Assembly: GCF_012927205.1 (NCBI RefSeq) | Contig: NZ_JABBGC010000004.1 | Span: forward strand, 186,001-250,000 | Length of the DNA: 64,000 nt | Source: Chitinophaga fulva | GTDB taxonomy: Bacteria > Bacteroidota > Bacteroidia > Chitinophagales > Chitinophagaceae | Direction of reading: 5' to 3' | In this document: positions 34,678 through 44,100 of the stretch, piece by piece | How positions within the stretch are numbered: position 1 is the stretch's first letter | Layout: each line of letters begins with the position of its first letter | Made by a program: the position numbers and the translations under genes | The notes under the pieces: model-generated | What the model was told of the DNA's origin: nothing | Databases searched by the model: none | Seen by the model: only the letters and a program-made list of their open reading frames with translations

Positions 34678-35043
34678 TCATGATTCCTGTGGCGTACTGT
34701 TACAGTGATGATGCAGGTAGGCATTGCCCCATTCATTCATGGCTACAATAACGGGCCACAGGGATTCGCCCCAGCTGGTGAGGTAATATTCCACCCGGAG
34801 GGGTACTTCTGCATATACTTTTTTGTAGACGATATGACAGGCTTCCAGTTCCTTTAACTGTTGGCTTAATACCCGCAGGGAAGCGCCGGGAATGTTGCGG
34901 CAAAGCTCGCTGGGACGGCGTATGCCCAGATGAAGACAATCCAGTATGCAGGCTTTCCATTTGCCGCCAAGGGCTTTGATGGTGGTGGCTACGCCATAAT
35001 CCAGTTCGGGTAACTTTTTGACATACATAAGGCACGGTTGCAT
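34678..35043 (-). CDS. HxlR-family winged-helix transcriptional regulator
   Basis: A 121-residue regulator with the family's winged helix: ATTIKALGGKWKACILDCLHLGIRRPSELCRNIPG, then LRVLSQQLKELEACHIV and YYLTSWGESLWPVI. The conserved Cys near the N-terminus (MQPCL), common in redox-sensing members, is present. It is a stand-alone gene on the minus strand downstream of the efflux remnant, with its own promoter room in 35044-35150. Confidence 0.9.
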   Translation of the reverse strand: MQPCLMYVKKLPELDYGVATTIKALGGKWKACILDCLHLGIRRPSELCRNIPGASLRVLSQQLKELEACHIVYKKVYAEVPLRVEYYLTSWGESLWPVIVAMNEWGNAYLHHHCNSTPQES

Positions 35044-35150
35044 TTGCTGCTCAAATATATCTATTTCGGGCCGGGCTGCCTATAATGATAAATTTGTCCA
35101 TATGGATCAGTATTAGTAGGAAATGCCTTCCCGTTTGACAGTACTAAAAG

Positions 35151-35190
35151 CCGGGCTGTCTCATGTTACTGAGGCAGCCCGGTCTTTTTT
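35151..35190. terminator. Intrinsic terminator after the HlyD gene
   Basis: Arms 35151-35163 and 35170-35182 pair over 13 positions with one G-T wobble, loop of six. T-runs on both sides allow it to work both ways. It ends the minus-strand HlyD gene and overlaps the last two bases of its stop codon region. Confidence 0.8.
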
Positions 35191-36226
35191 AACGGGTATT
35201 CACCGTTACTTCTACGTTCATGCCTGGCCGTAGTAAATGCAGTGTCGTATCAGCTGTTTGTAGTTTTATTTTCACTGGAATGCGCTGCACTACTTTGACG
35301 AAATTGCCGGTGGCATTGTCCGGCGGCAACAATGCTACTTTAGCGCCTGTGGTAGCTGCGAAATTGTGGACCGTGCCGCTCAGTTCCATATCGGGGTAAG
35401 CATCTACCCGTATCTTTACCGGTTGCCCTGGGTGCATATGCGTTAACTGGGTCTCTTTAAAATTAGCGGTTACATACAAACTATTTTCGTCGACTACCGA
35501 AAAGAGCGTCTGTCCGGGTTGTACCAGTTGTCCGGGCTGTACCTTGCGTTTGGTCACAAGACCGGTGACCGGTGCAGCAATATGTGTATATGACAACATC
35601 AGCTGTGCGTAATCTATATCCACTGCTTCGCGGCTGACGGCAGTATGTGTTACCTGCAATTGTGAACGGTGGTTGCTGATCTGTTCAATGGCGGCGTTGT
35701 ATTGGCCGCTGGCGGCGGCATAGGTAGCGGCGGCGGCATCACGGGTTGTTTTCGCCTGATCATATTGCTGTCGGGGTACGGCGCCTTTGGCTACCAATAC
35801 GGTGTAACGGCTAAAGTCCTGTTCTGCCTGCCATAATTTTGCTTTGGCGGCTTCCACCTCCGCTTTATAACCTGATGATGCGGCCTCGGAGGTAGCGACC
35901 TGCGTGGTGGCAACATCAATGCGGGAATTGGCCAGTTTGTGCGCCGCCATTGCCTGTTCCAGTTTCAGGTGATATTCCCTGTCCTCCAGTTTGATGAGCA
36001 ACTGGTCTTTTATCACTCGTTGGTTGTCTTCAAAATAAATAGAGTCGATATAACCACCGGCCCTGGATACAACTACGCTCAGGTCTCCATCGATCTGTGC
36101 ATCGTCTGTTTCCTCGTGTGTGCGATAGAATTGGTACCTGTTTATGCCGATGATGATACCGGCGGCTGCTACTGCCAGTAACACTACCGGTAACAGCATT
36201 TTTCTCTTTTTCCTGTTTTCTTCCAT
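35189..36226 (-). CDS. HlyD/EmrA-family membrane-fusion protein
   Basis: A 345-residue periplasmic adaptor of a multidrug efflux pump. It has one transmembrane helix near residues 10-26, a biotinyl-lipoyl-like segment (AQIDGDLSVVVSRAGGYIDSI), a long alpha-hairpin (about 75-195) and a second half with ITHIAAPVTGLVTKRKVQPGQ-type motifs. It would normally bridge an EmrB-type permease and a TolC-like channel. No permease follows, and the TolC gene 12 bases upstream survives only as its 3' end, so this gene has lost its original promoter and partners. It is intact but probably not functional as a pump. Confidence 0.9.
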   Translation of the reverse strand: MEENRKKRKMLLPVVLLAVAAAGIIIGINRYQFYRTHEETDDAQIDGDLSVVVSRAGGYIDSIYFEDNQRVIKDQLLIKLEDREYHLKLEQAMAAHKLANSRIDVATTQVATSEAASSGYKAEVEAAKAKLWQAEQDFSRYTVLVAKGAVPRQQYDQAKTTRDAAAATYAAASGQYNAAIEQISNHRSQLQVTHTAVSREAVDIDYAQLMLSYTHIAAPVTGLVTKRKVQPGQLVQPGQTLFSVVDENSLYVTANFKETQLTHMHPGQPVKIRVDAYPDMELSGTVHNFAATTGAKVALLPPDNATGNFVKVVQRIPVKIKLQTADTTLHLLRPGMNVEVTVNTR

Positions 36227-36238
36227 GTGATATACTAT

Positions 36239-36537
36239 TTAATAGGATGTTGTGATACTGCCGGTCGCCTTTAGTAACCGGAACCATGCGAGACTGGCAT
36301 CGGAGCGCGCTATGGCTATATTGGCCATGGCCTGGTACAGACGGCTGTTGGCGTCTATCATATCGGTGACAGAGGTGGTGTTATACTGATAGCGTTCCGT
36401 TTGTATACGGTTGTTTTCGGAGGCCTGGTCAATGGCGGTCTGCAATAGCTGTACCGTCTGAAGTGCCTGCCGGTAATGCTGGTAACAGGCATTTACTTCC
36501 TGCCGGATGCGCTCTTGCAGCCTGTCACGGTACATAC
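36239..36537 (-). pseudogene. 3' remnant of a TolC-like outer-membrane efflux protein gene
   Basis: About the last 100 codons of a TolC-family protein: MYRDRLQERIRQEVNACYQHY, then YQYNTTSVTDMIDANSRLYQA and SDASLAWFRLLKATGSI. The frame stays open to 36706, but upstream of about 36537 it is only antisense to the AraC fragment. Full TolC-type proteins are above 400 residues, so about three quarters of the gene is missing. It is followed after 12 bases by the HlyD gene, which is the usual order for such an efflux operon. Confidence 0.8.
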
Positions 36538-37078
36538 TTCGCTGCGCCAACAGCTGGCACGTAATGAGATGATGCTTAACACCGGCTTGCTGCATGTGAC
36601 GCCGCAAATGCTCTCCGTACTCACCGATATGATTACCTCCCGGCGTACCGGCTATTACGGTAAAATGTTGATGGAGGCCCGGGTACTGGAGCTGTTTATG
36701 TTGCAAACAGAGGCGCTGCAGGAAAAATTCCCGGGAAAAGCCTGTGGATACTTATTGGAAAGTGCCGGGGATATAGAGAAGCTCTATTTTATTAAGGAAC
36801 TTATAGATAAAGATCCGGAAATGGACCATTCACTCAAAAAATTGAGCCGTCAGGCGGGGTTGAATATCTTCAAACTAAAAAATGGTTTTAAGAGCGTGTT
36901 TGGAGACACTGTATTCGGTTATATTCATCACCTCCGGATGGAGAAAGCACGGAAATTACTACTGGAAGGGGAACAGGTTAGCACGGTAGCCTACCTGCTG
37001 GGGTATACCACTCCCAATAATTTCAGTACTGCTTTCCGGAAAAGGTTTGGGATATCTCCCGGTAAGTTCAAACGGTAA
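36538..37078 (+). pseudogene. 3' remnant of an AraC-family regulator gene
   Basis: The reading frame opens at 36476, but AraC-like coding begins around 36540 (LARNEMMLNTGLLHVTPQML, RRTGYYGKMLMEARVLELFML) and runs to a complete HTH pair (LSRQAGLNIFKLKNGFKSVFG, VSTVAYLLGYTTPNNFSTAF). Roughly the first 130 residues, the effector part, are missing relative to usual members of about 300. The break coincides with the TolC break on the opposite strand. Confidence 0.78.
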
Positions 37079-37139
37079 CATTTTCATTAGTTGTTCCGTT
37101 TTATAATCAAATATTTTCATTCATTTAAAAACCCAAAGT

Positions 37140-37337
37140 ATGAATCTGTCAAAATCATTGCTGGGAGCTATCCTGGCAGGTATTACGATACAAGCCGCCC
37201 CATCGTGTAATGAACCCAAAGCCCCTGCTGTAAAAGAAGAGAAAAAAGCAGTTAAAAAAGATACGGTGACGGAGAGGAAAGACACCTCAAAGCCACAGAC
37301 CGCGGGGGATGGCTGCCCGGCTTGTGGGATGGGCTGA
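37140..37337 (+). CDS. Cys-tailed secreted small peptide, probable MNIO-type RiPP precursor
   Basis: A 65-residue peptide with an N-terminal hydrophobic signal (about 1-22; Cys23 gives a weak lipobox, APSC), a Lys/Glu/Thr/Pro-rich hydrophilic leader (about 24-57) and a C-terminal core CPACGMG with Cys59 and Cys62. The stop lies 15 bases before the GTG start of a DUF692/MNIO enzyme. A short leader peptide ending in a Cys motif, directly before such an enzyme, is the usual precursor arrangement for methanobactin-, TglH-, ChrH- and bufferin-type RiPPs. The modification here is unknown. The signal-peptide part resembles bufferin-like exported substrates. Confidence 0.75.
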   Translation: MNLSKSLLGAILAGITIQAAPSCNEPKAPAVKEEKKAVKKDTVTERKDTSKPQTAGDGCPACGMG

Positions 37338-37352
37338 TTAAAAACGTGAATC

Positions 37353-38486
37353 GTGTCGCAAATATTTTCAACAGTTGCCTGTAATCTGGACAACAACATC
37401 CTGGCCGCCTGCCTGCCCCTTATGGAGGAGGCCAGGGTTGAAGCTATTGAATGGTCTTTCGACGCATTATATGCGGTGGAGGAGGTACCTGCCTGGTTCG
37501 GGGAATTATTGAGCGTTTTCAGTAATGAAAACAGGCTTATTGGTCATGGTGTTTTTTTCTCCCTTTTTTCGGGGAGATGGCTTCCGGAACAACAACAATG
37601 GCTGAACGATCTGAAGGCCGTCAGCCGTCGTTACCAGTTCGATCATGTAACGGAACATTTCGGCTTTATGACTGGCCGGGACTTCCATCATGGTGCACCA
37701 TTAAATATCCCTTATACGCCGGTCACCCTGGAGATAGGCCGTGATCGGCTGAAGCGCATGCAGGATGCCTGCAGTTGCCCGGTAGGCCTGGAAAACCTGG
37801 CTTTCTCTTATTCGCTGGAAGAAGTAAAAAAGCATGGCGATTTCCTCAACGAGTTACTGGAACCGGTCAACGGTTTTATGATCCTCGATCTGCACAATCT
37901 TTATTGTCAGGCGCATAATTTTAATCTCACTTTTGAAGCGCTGAACAGCTTGTATCCGTTGCATCGTGTCAGGGAGATACATATTTCCGGTGGCAGCTGG
38001 GAAGTGTCCGGCGCTACGCCGGGAAAGACCGTTCGCCGTGATACGCACGATGATGCCGTACCCGAAGAAGTGTTCGCCTACCTCGATAAAGCGATCGACT
38101 TTTGTCCTTCGCTGAAATACGTTGTGCTGGAACAGCTGGGCTCCGGACTGGATTGCGACAGCAGCCGTGCAGCCTTCGGCCACGATTTCCTCCGGATGGA
38201 CGAACTCATTAAATACAAAAACAAAACGGCGGCCCCGCTGAATAATTTCCTGCCGGAAGCCCTGCAAATACCAGCCCAGGCACGGGAAGACGAATCGTTG
38301 TACCAGCAGCAGCTGGAGCTGTCGCAAATACTGGAAACGGCTACCTCTTTTGATGCGCTCATGAAAGCTTTACAGGCATCGTCGCTGGCACATTCCGCCT
38401 GGCAGATTGAAAGCTGGGACCCTGCCATGATTGAGACAGCGGCGAAGATTGCACAGAAGTGGAGACGGAAAGACCCTATTTTTTAA
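37353..38486 (+). CDS. DUF692/MNIO-family (MbnB/TglH-like) multinuclear iron oxidase
   Basis: A 377-residue TIM-barrel enzyme with all the expected metal-site positions: GHGVFFS (His65), VTEHFGF (Glu101, His102), VGLENLA (Glu147), LDLHNLYC (Asp179, Asn182), REIHISGG (His210), RRDTHDD (Asp230, His232) and VVLEQLG (Glu260). MNIOs oxidise Cys-containing peptides using a di- or tri-iron centre. The start is GTG 37353. The core ends near residue 285; a helical extension of about 90 residues follows (PEALQIPAQA, LELSQILETATSFDALM) and may replace the separate recognition partner that most MNIO clusters encode. No other maturation gene is adjacent. Confidence 0.88.
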   Translation: MSQIFSTVACNLDNNILAACLPLMEEARVEAIEWSFDALYAVEEVPAWFGELLSVFSNENRLIGHGVFFSLFSGRWLPEQQQWLNDLKAVSRRYQFDHVTEHFGFMTGRDFHHGAPLNIPYTPVTLEIGRDRLKRMQDACSCPVGLENLAFSYSLEEVKKHGDFLNELLEPVNGFMILDLHNLYCQAHNFNLTFEALNSLYPLHRVREIHISGGSWEVSGATPGKTVRRDTHDDAVPEEVFAYLDKAIDFCPSLKYVVLEQLGSGLDCDSSRAAFGHDFLRMDELIKYKNKTAAPLNNFLPEALQIPAQAREDESLYQQQLELSQILETATSFDALMKALQASSLAHSAWQIESWDPAMIETAAKIAQKWRRKDPIF

Positions 38487-38568
38487 CATAATTTACCTAA
38501 ACAGCTGGTTAGATATCTCACACAATTTTATGTGTGTGACGGGCGGAGACAATTAAAAATTGAAGGGA

Positions 38569-38904
38569 TCAAATAATTACTTTCCTCTCCATTATAACAG
38601 GCGACTGATATAATCTCTTTTCTTCTCCCTGTTCAAGGGAAACCAGCTTCCCGTCCTCGAAATGCAGGATGTTGTTGATTTCAAACCAATAGTCCTTGTA
38701 AATAGTTTCCTTGTAATAAAAATCTTCATACAATACTTCCCCGATTTTGGTGAAACTTTTTTTGAAAGGTTTTCCAAACCGGGCAATGACGGCCTGTTTA
38801 CCGATTCCCGGCTTTAACTCGGCGGAGGTAAAGCGGCTGCTGGTCAGGGTGGTGGCACAGCTACAAAGCGTGAGGGCTGTTATTAGCATAAGCATGATTT
38901 TCAT
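38569..38904 (-). CDS. Small lipoprotein, BamE/SmpA-like fold (putative)
   Basis: A 111-residue lipoprotein. I start it at ATG 38904 (MKIMLMLITALTLCSCATT), giving a clear lipobox with Cys; the open frame to 38991 would overlap the divergent HAD gene. The mature part has the SmpA/OmlA-like turn GIGKQAVIARFGKPFKKSF followed by a beta strand-rich end. It may be an outer-membrane-anchored periplasmic protein. Function unknown. Confidence 0.75.
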   Translation of the reverse strand: MKIMLMLITALTLCSCATTLTSSRFTSAELKPGIGKQAVIARFGKPFKKSFTKIGEVLYEDFYYKETIYKDYWFEINNILHFEDGKLVSLEQGEEKRLYQSPVIMERKVII

Positions 38905-38981
38905 AACACTGGTATTGGGTGATGGATGAATGTAAGAAATAACCGTACCACAATTATCTTTATGTTCCCAATGACAGATAT

Positions 38982-39623
38982 ATGAATACAAACAACGTGA
39001 AATGCGTCATATTTGATTGTGATGGTGTACTGGTAGACAGCGAAATTATTGGTATCCGGGTATTACTGGGACTGGCAGCGGAATACGGTGTGAGCATGGA
39101 AGAACAAGAAGCCGTGCGTGTGATGAGTGGCCGGAACCTCGTGGAGGCTGTGGCTATTTTGCAGGCGCTGACAGACCGCCCCTTTGCGGATAATTTTATC
39201 GAGCAATACCGCACCCGCTCTTATGCACTGTTTGAGAAAGAAGTAAAGCCGGTGGATGGTATCCGGGAAGTGCTGGAACAACTCACACTGCCTTTCTGTG
39301 TGGCGTCCAGCGGACCGGTGAAGAAGATAGAGCTGAATTTACGGTTGACAGGCCTGTTGCCTTTTTTTGAAGGGAGGATATTCAGTGCCTATACCATCAA
39401 CAGCTGGAAGCCTGACCCGGGTATTTTCCTGCATGCTGCGGCCACGATGGGATTTGATCCTGCGGAATGTGTGGTGGTGGAAGACAGCCTGGCAGGCATA
39501 CAAGCTGCCAGGGCCGGCGGGTTCCGGGCTTTGGGATATGCCAGCGATCATAGCGCTGCTTACCTGGAGGCCGCTGGCGCGGAGGTATTTTATTCGATGA
39601 AAGACCTGCCTCGTTTCCTGTAA
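38982..39623 (+). CDS. HAD-superfamily sugar-phosphatase (beta-phosphoglucomutase-like)
   Basis: A 213-residue cytoplasmic hydrolase with all HAD motifs: FDCDGVLVDSE (nucleophile Asp12 and Asp14), FCVASSGPVKK (motif II Ser), SWKPDPGIF (motif III Lys) and VVVEDSLAGIQAA (motif IV Asp). The cap is helical (subfamily I, GVSMEEQEAVRVMSGRN). It is closest to the phosphatase branch, such as 6-phosphogluconate phosphatase, rather than a true mutase. It is divergent from the lipoprotein gene and ends at a strong terminator. Confidence 0.92.
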   Translation: MNTNNVKCVIFDCDGVLVDSEIIGIRVLLGLAAEYGVSMEEQEAVRVMSGRNLVEAVAILQALTDRPFADNFIEQYRTRSYALFEKEVKPVDGIREVLEQLTLPFCVASSGPVKKIELNLRLTGLLPFFEGRIFSAYTINSWKPDPGIFLHAAATMGFDPAECVVVEDSLAGIQAARAGGFRALGYASDHSAAYLEAAGAEVFYSMKDLPRFL

Positions 39624-39640
39624 ATAATCTCTTTACATGC

Positions 39641-39678
39641 AAGGCCTCCTGCTTCCGTTAAACGAAGCAGGAGGCCTT
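39641..39678. terminator. Bidirectional intrinsic terminator
   Basis: Perfect 15-bp arms 39641-39655 and 39664-39678 with an eight-base loop between the convergent HAD gene and the susD gene at 39696. Confidence 0.9.
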
Positions 39679-39695
39679 TGTAATTCACTGCTCTC

Positions 39696-41141
39696 TTAAT
39701 AACCCGGGTTCTGTTTGATATTTGGATTAGCGCCGGTTTCCACTTCAGGAATAGGTTGCAGTCTTCTGAAGTCGGTGGTTTTTACAGTCGGATAACTGGT
39801 ATAGCCTTTTACGCCCATATTCTGGCGATTGATGTCTGCGTTGGTCCGGGTGAGGTCAAAGAAACGGAGCCCTTCAAAGGCCAGTTCCTTGCGTCTCTCA
39901 CGGATGATGGCATCTGTTAGCGCGGTGCCGCTATAGGTATAGGCTGTCAGCGCGGCGTCGCGGTTTTGTGCCACTTTGTTCAGGTAAAGCAGCGCATTGG
40001 CTTCGTCGCCCAGTCTGGCGTAGGATTCGGCCAGTGTCAGCAGCACTTCTGCATAACGTAACAGCTTCACTTCATCTTTATCTGTTTTATTGGCATTCTG
40101 GTATTTGTTGACGATATATGCCTGATAGCCGCCACGGAGGCTGTCGATGATCAGTGTCCGGCGTTTATCCGTTGCCGTATACAGCGCATAGGTATCATCG
40201 GTGGCGAGCAGGTCACCGAGGCCGTTGCGGGAGTACATGTAGTCCATTCCTTCGGGGCCGTTGTTGGCGGCGGCGGAGTTGTTCAGCTCAAAAATAGTTT
40301 CCAGCTTATCGGTACGTGCTGCGGATGATGCCCAATAGGCATTGAAGCTGTTGGCATCGGCGGCCAGCGTATAGCCGCCGTTTTTCACGACCAGCAGCGC
40401 TGCATCACGGGCTTTGTCGTAATCGGCTTTGTACAGGTAAGCACGTGCCTGTAACGCCTTTACGGCCTGTTTGGCGATGAAATTGGAGCTGGTGGTATGG
40501 ATGGAAGGAGTGGCATCGGGCATGATCTTATAGGCGCTGTCCAGATCGCTGATGATCTGATCGTACACTTCGGCGACGGTATTGCGTGCCGGCTTAATGA
40601 AAGCACCGCCTACATCGGTGGATAGCGTGACCAACGGTACGCCGTCTGAGGTGGGCTTTACGGTGTAGGGAGTGGCAAACCAGTTGACAAGGTTCAGGTA
40701 GCACAACGCCCGAATGGTATAAGCTTCGCCTTTCAGCTGATTAACATTGTTATTCACATTGATGCGGGCGCCGATGATACGGTTGGCCTGCAGGATGCTG
40801 TAGTAGCTCTGGGACCACAGTAGCCTGGCGTCCGGGCTGGATACAATAAAGGTATAACTGTACTGCGTCAGCAGGCGGCTGGAATTAGTACTGCTGAGAT
40901 ACACGTTGTCTGCCAGCAGATCGCCGAATACAACGGCATTGCGGCCGAAGAGAAAGTAGTTGTCCAGGTTTCTGTATAAACCGGCCAGCGATTCCATCAT
41001 GTCGGTATCGGTCAGGATGCCTTTCTCCACGGAAACGGACGTGGGTGGCTGCTCGTCCAGGAACTGTTTGCCACAGGCGCTTATCAGGGTGGTGGCGGCC
41101 ATCAGGAGCGGCAGCCATATGTATTTGTTGTTCTTCTTCAT
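39696..41141 (-). CDS. SusD/RagB-family nutrient-binding lipoprotein
   Basis: A 481-residue surface lipoprotein. The start is taken at 41141 (MKKNNKYIWLPLL), with a lipobox at LISAC; a TTG two codons upstream is the alternative. It has the SusD pattern: YYSILQANRIIGARI, EAYTIRALCYLNLVNWF, LLRYAEVLLTLAESYARLGD, and IIRERRKELAFEGLRFFDL. It follows the SusC gene by about ten bases. Together with the divergent heparinase gene it forms a polysaccharide-utilisation locus, so the ligand is probably a uronic-acid-containing glycan (inference). Confidence 0.95.
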   Translation of the reverse strand: MKKNNKYIWLPLLMAATTLISACGKQFLDEQPPTSVSVEKGILTDTDMMESLAGLYRNLDNYFLFGRNAVVFGDLLADNVYLSSTNSSRLLTQYSYTFIVSSPDARLLWSQSYYSILQANRIIGARINVNNNVNQLKGEAYTIRALCYLNLVNWFATPYTVKPTSDGVPLVTLSTDVGGAFIKPARNTVAEVYDQIISDLDSAYKIMPDATPSIHTTSSNFIAKQAVKALQARAYLYKADYDKARDAALLVVKNGGYTLAADANSFNAYWASSAARTDKLETIFELNNSAAANNGPEGMDYMYSRNGLGDLLATDDTYALYTATDKRRTLIIDSLRGGYQAYIVNKYQNANKTDKDEVKLLRYAEVLLTLAESYARLGDEANALLYLNKVAQNRDAALTAYTYSGTALTDAIIRERRKELAFEGLRFFDLTRTNADINRQNMGVKGYTSYPTVKTTDFRRLQPIPEVETGANPNIKQNPGY

Positions 41142-41151
41142 GATCAATGGT

Positions 41152-44100
41152 TTAAAATCCTACGTTAATCCCGAAAGTGAAAGTTTTGTATTTCAGCATG
41201 TTCTGATAGTCGAAGCCGGAATAGCTGACTTCGGGATCAAAAGGCAGACGGTCATCGAAAGTTTTGGTCCATAGGTTAGTGCCTCTGCCATACACATACA
41301 GCTTGTTGACGCCTAATCGTTTTGCCAGCGCCATGTGGCTGAAATCATAACCGATGCTGATGTTCTGCAACCGGATATGGTCGCCACGGTACAGGCGGTA
41401 GGTGCTCACGGAATTGTCTGTTGTGGTGCTGAATTTAGGCACGTCGGTCTGTTGACCAGGTGTAGTCCAACGTCTGTCGTAGATAAACTGGTATTTGTTG
41501 TAGGTGTAATAAGCGCCGGAGGTGAAGTAAATGTCGGATGCGCCGTATACCCAGTAGCCGAGGTTATAGTTGAAATCTACACCCAGACTGATGCCTTTGT
41601 AAGTAAATACGTTACTGAAGCCTCCCATGTATTTGGGGACGGATTGTTTGTTGAGCACTATATATGTTGCCTTGGAGATATCAGTGGTGGTGGCGGAATG
41701 CCCGCCATCTGTATAATACAGCGGACTGCCTGTCTGCGGGTCTACACCGGCGAATTCTTTCAGATAATAGTTGTTGAAACTGTATCCTTCTTTGAGGTAG
41801 AACATGTCGTTACGCTCCAGGGTTCCCTGTGGCAGGCGGGTGATCTCATTTTTGTTGAGGGCAAGATTGAAATTGCCGTTCCAGTTGAAATCTTTGCACT
41901 TCAGTATGTCCCCTTTGATGGTGAATTCCCAGCCTTTGTTGACCATAGAGCCTACGTTCTGGCTTACTGCGCCGAAGCCGGTGGTCAGGGAGGTGTTGAC
42001 TGCGCGGATAAGGCCATCGATGTTATTGTAATAGTAATCGACGGTCAGTATAAAGCGATCGTTCCGAAAACCGATGTCGGCGCCGGCATCGAATTTTTTG
42101 GAGGTTTCCCAGCGCAGATCGGTGTTGCCGATGATGGAATACTGGCTGCCATTATAACCGGCATAGCTATACGAACTGCTGTAGTTGGCCTGTGGCATCC
42201 AGTCGTAGTTACCAAGATTGGCGTTGCCGGTGGTGCCATAGGAGGAGCGGATTTTCAGTGATGACAGTATCCGTTGTTGCTGGAAGAAATCCTCTTCGTG
42301 TACGTTCCAGGTGCCGCCGATGGAATAGAAGCCGGCGTTGCGGTTATTGGGCGGGAACCGGGAAGAGCCGTCCCTTCTGTAAGAACCGTTGAGTGCATAT
42401 TTATTGCGGTAGTTGATGCTCGCACTGGAGTATAAAGACGTAAAGGCATAGTTGCTGAACTGGCCATAGGCGCCTACTGGCGTAGCGGCGTTGCTTAGCG
42501 CGGTAAGGTCTTCATGCGCGGAAGGGAATCCGCTGCCCACGGCGGCCAGCAGGTATTTTTTAGATTTCTGTGCTTCATAACCTACGGAGGCGGTTACATA
42601 GAAATTATCATATCCGGGAATATCATAACGATAATCCAGCTGGTTACGGGTAAGCCAGTTGGTATAACGGGAATAATAGTTTTTGCTGGTGCCGCCGGCA
42701 GATACGCCGTCACCCATTATCGGATTCAGGAAGATGGTTTCTTCCAGCGTGTTGTAATCGATGCTGAAATAGCTGGTGTAAACGAGCTTGTCCCAGATAT
42801 TCCATTTGAGTTTGGCATTACCGAGCATCCTTGTTTCAGACAGGCGTTTGCTATCGTTTTTAGCGATCCATAAAGGATTGTAGATGCCAGGAAAATTGGT
42901 GTTGCCGGCGATGCTGGTGTTGATGGAGCCGTCGTCGTTGTAGGCCAGCTGGTAGGGGCGCAGTGCCCGTGCTGCCCAGGTGGGGTTGCCGGAGTACTGG
43001 GTGCTGTAAGGTGTGTTCTGGTCCACATTGGATATGTTGACGCCAGCAGACAACAGGAAACGTTTATTGATCTGATGATCAAAGTTGATCAGGCCGGACA
43101 CACGTTTGAAGTCGGCCCCGATAGTAGTGGCCTGTTGATTGAAATAACCGGCGGAGGCGAACAGTTTTGTTTTTTCGGTGCCGCTGTTGAGGCTTACGTT
43201 GTATTGCTGTTGGCTTCCGGTGCGGGTAACGAGGTCGTTCCAGTCGTTGCTTTTGCCGCTGTTCAGGCCATATTTATCGGCGAGGTCATTGGTTTGTGCG
43301 TCGGTGTAGCCGGAATTGCGAAGGCCTTCGCGGAACAGTTCAGCGTATTGTGCAGCGTTCAGCGGTCTGCCGGCATGGGGGAGAGGGATCTGGCTGGCTA
43401 CGCCGCCTTCGGCATCTGCCCTGACCTGTGTTTTCCCCATCTTGCCTCTTTTAGTGGTGATGACGATAACGCCGGTGCTGCCGCGGGAGCCGTACAGCGC
43501 TGTAGCGGCGGCATCTTTCAATACGTCAATGCTTTCGATATCGTTCTGGTTGATACCGGCGAGTGCATTGGAAGTAGTAACGGCGCCGGAGAGCTGGCCG
43601 GAGTTGACGATCATGCCATCTACCACGATCAGCGGATCAGAGGAGAGGGAGAGTGAGCCTACGCCTCTGATGCGGATATTGACATTGGCGCCGGGCTGAC
43701 CGCTGGTCAGTGGTGCTGAGAGGCCTGCTATTTTGCCCTGCATGCTCTGCATGACGGTGGAGAATGGTTTGTTTTCCAGTGCTGAACCGCTGATGGTGCC
43801 GATGGCACTGGTGTTGGCCGCGCGTGTGGTGACGCGATAGCCGTCAGTGACCACTACTTCGTCGAGCTGCCGGATGCCGGGCCGCAGGCGGACATATAGC
43901 GGCTGGCTGCCTACTTTTATTTCCTGTGGCAGATAACCCATCATACTGAAGAGGATGGTGGCGCCTGTGGGTACCTGTTTTAGTACGAAGTGACCCGTCG
44001 CGTCGGTGGTGGTGGCTTGCGAGGAGCCGTTTACTTTTACCAGTACGCCTGGCATGGGGGCGCCGGTGCTGTCGGTAACGGTGCCGGTTACACGTAAGGT

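Noticed and set aside
36239-36706. Complete 155-residue minus-strand gene
   Set aside because: Only the last 100 codons match TolC; the start is antisense to AraC coding, so it is listed as a remnant.
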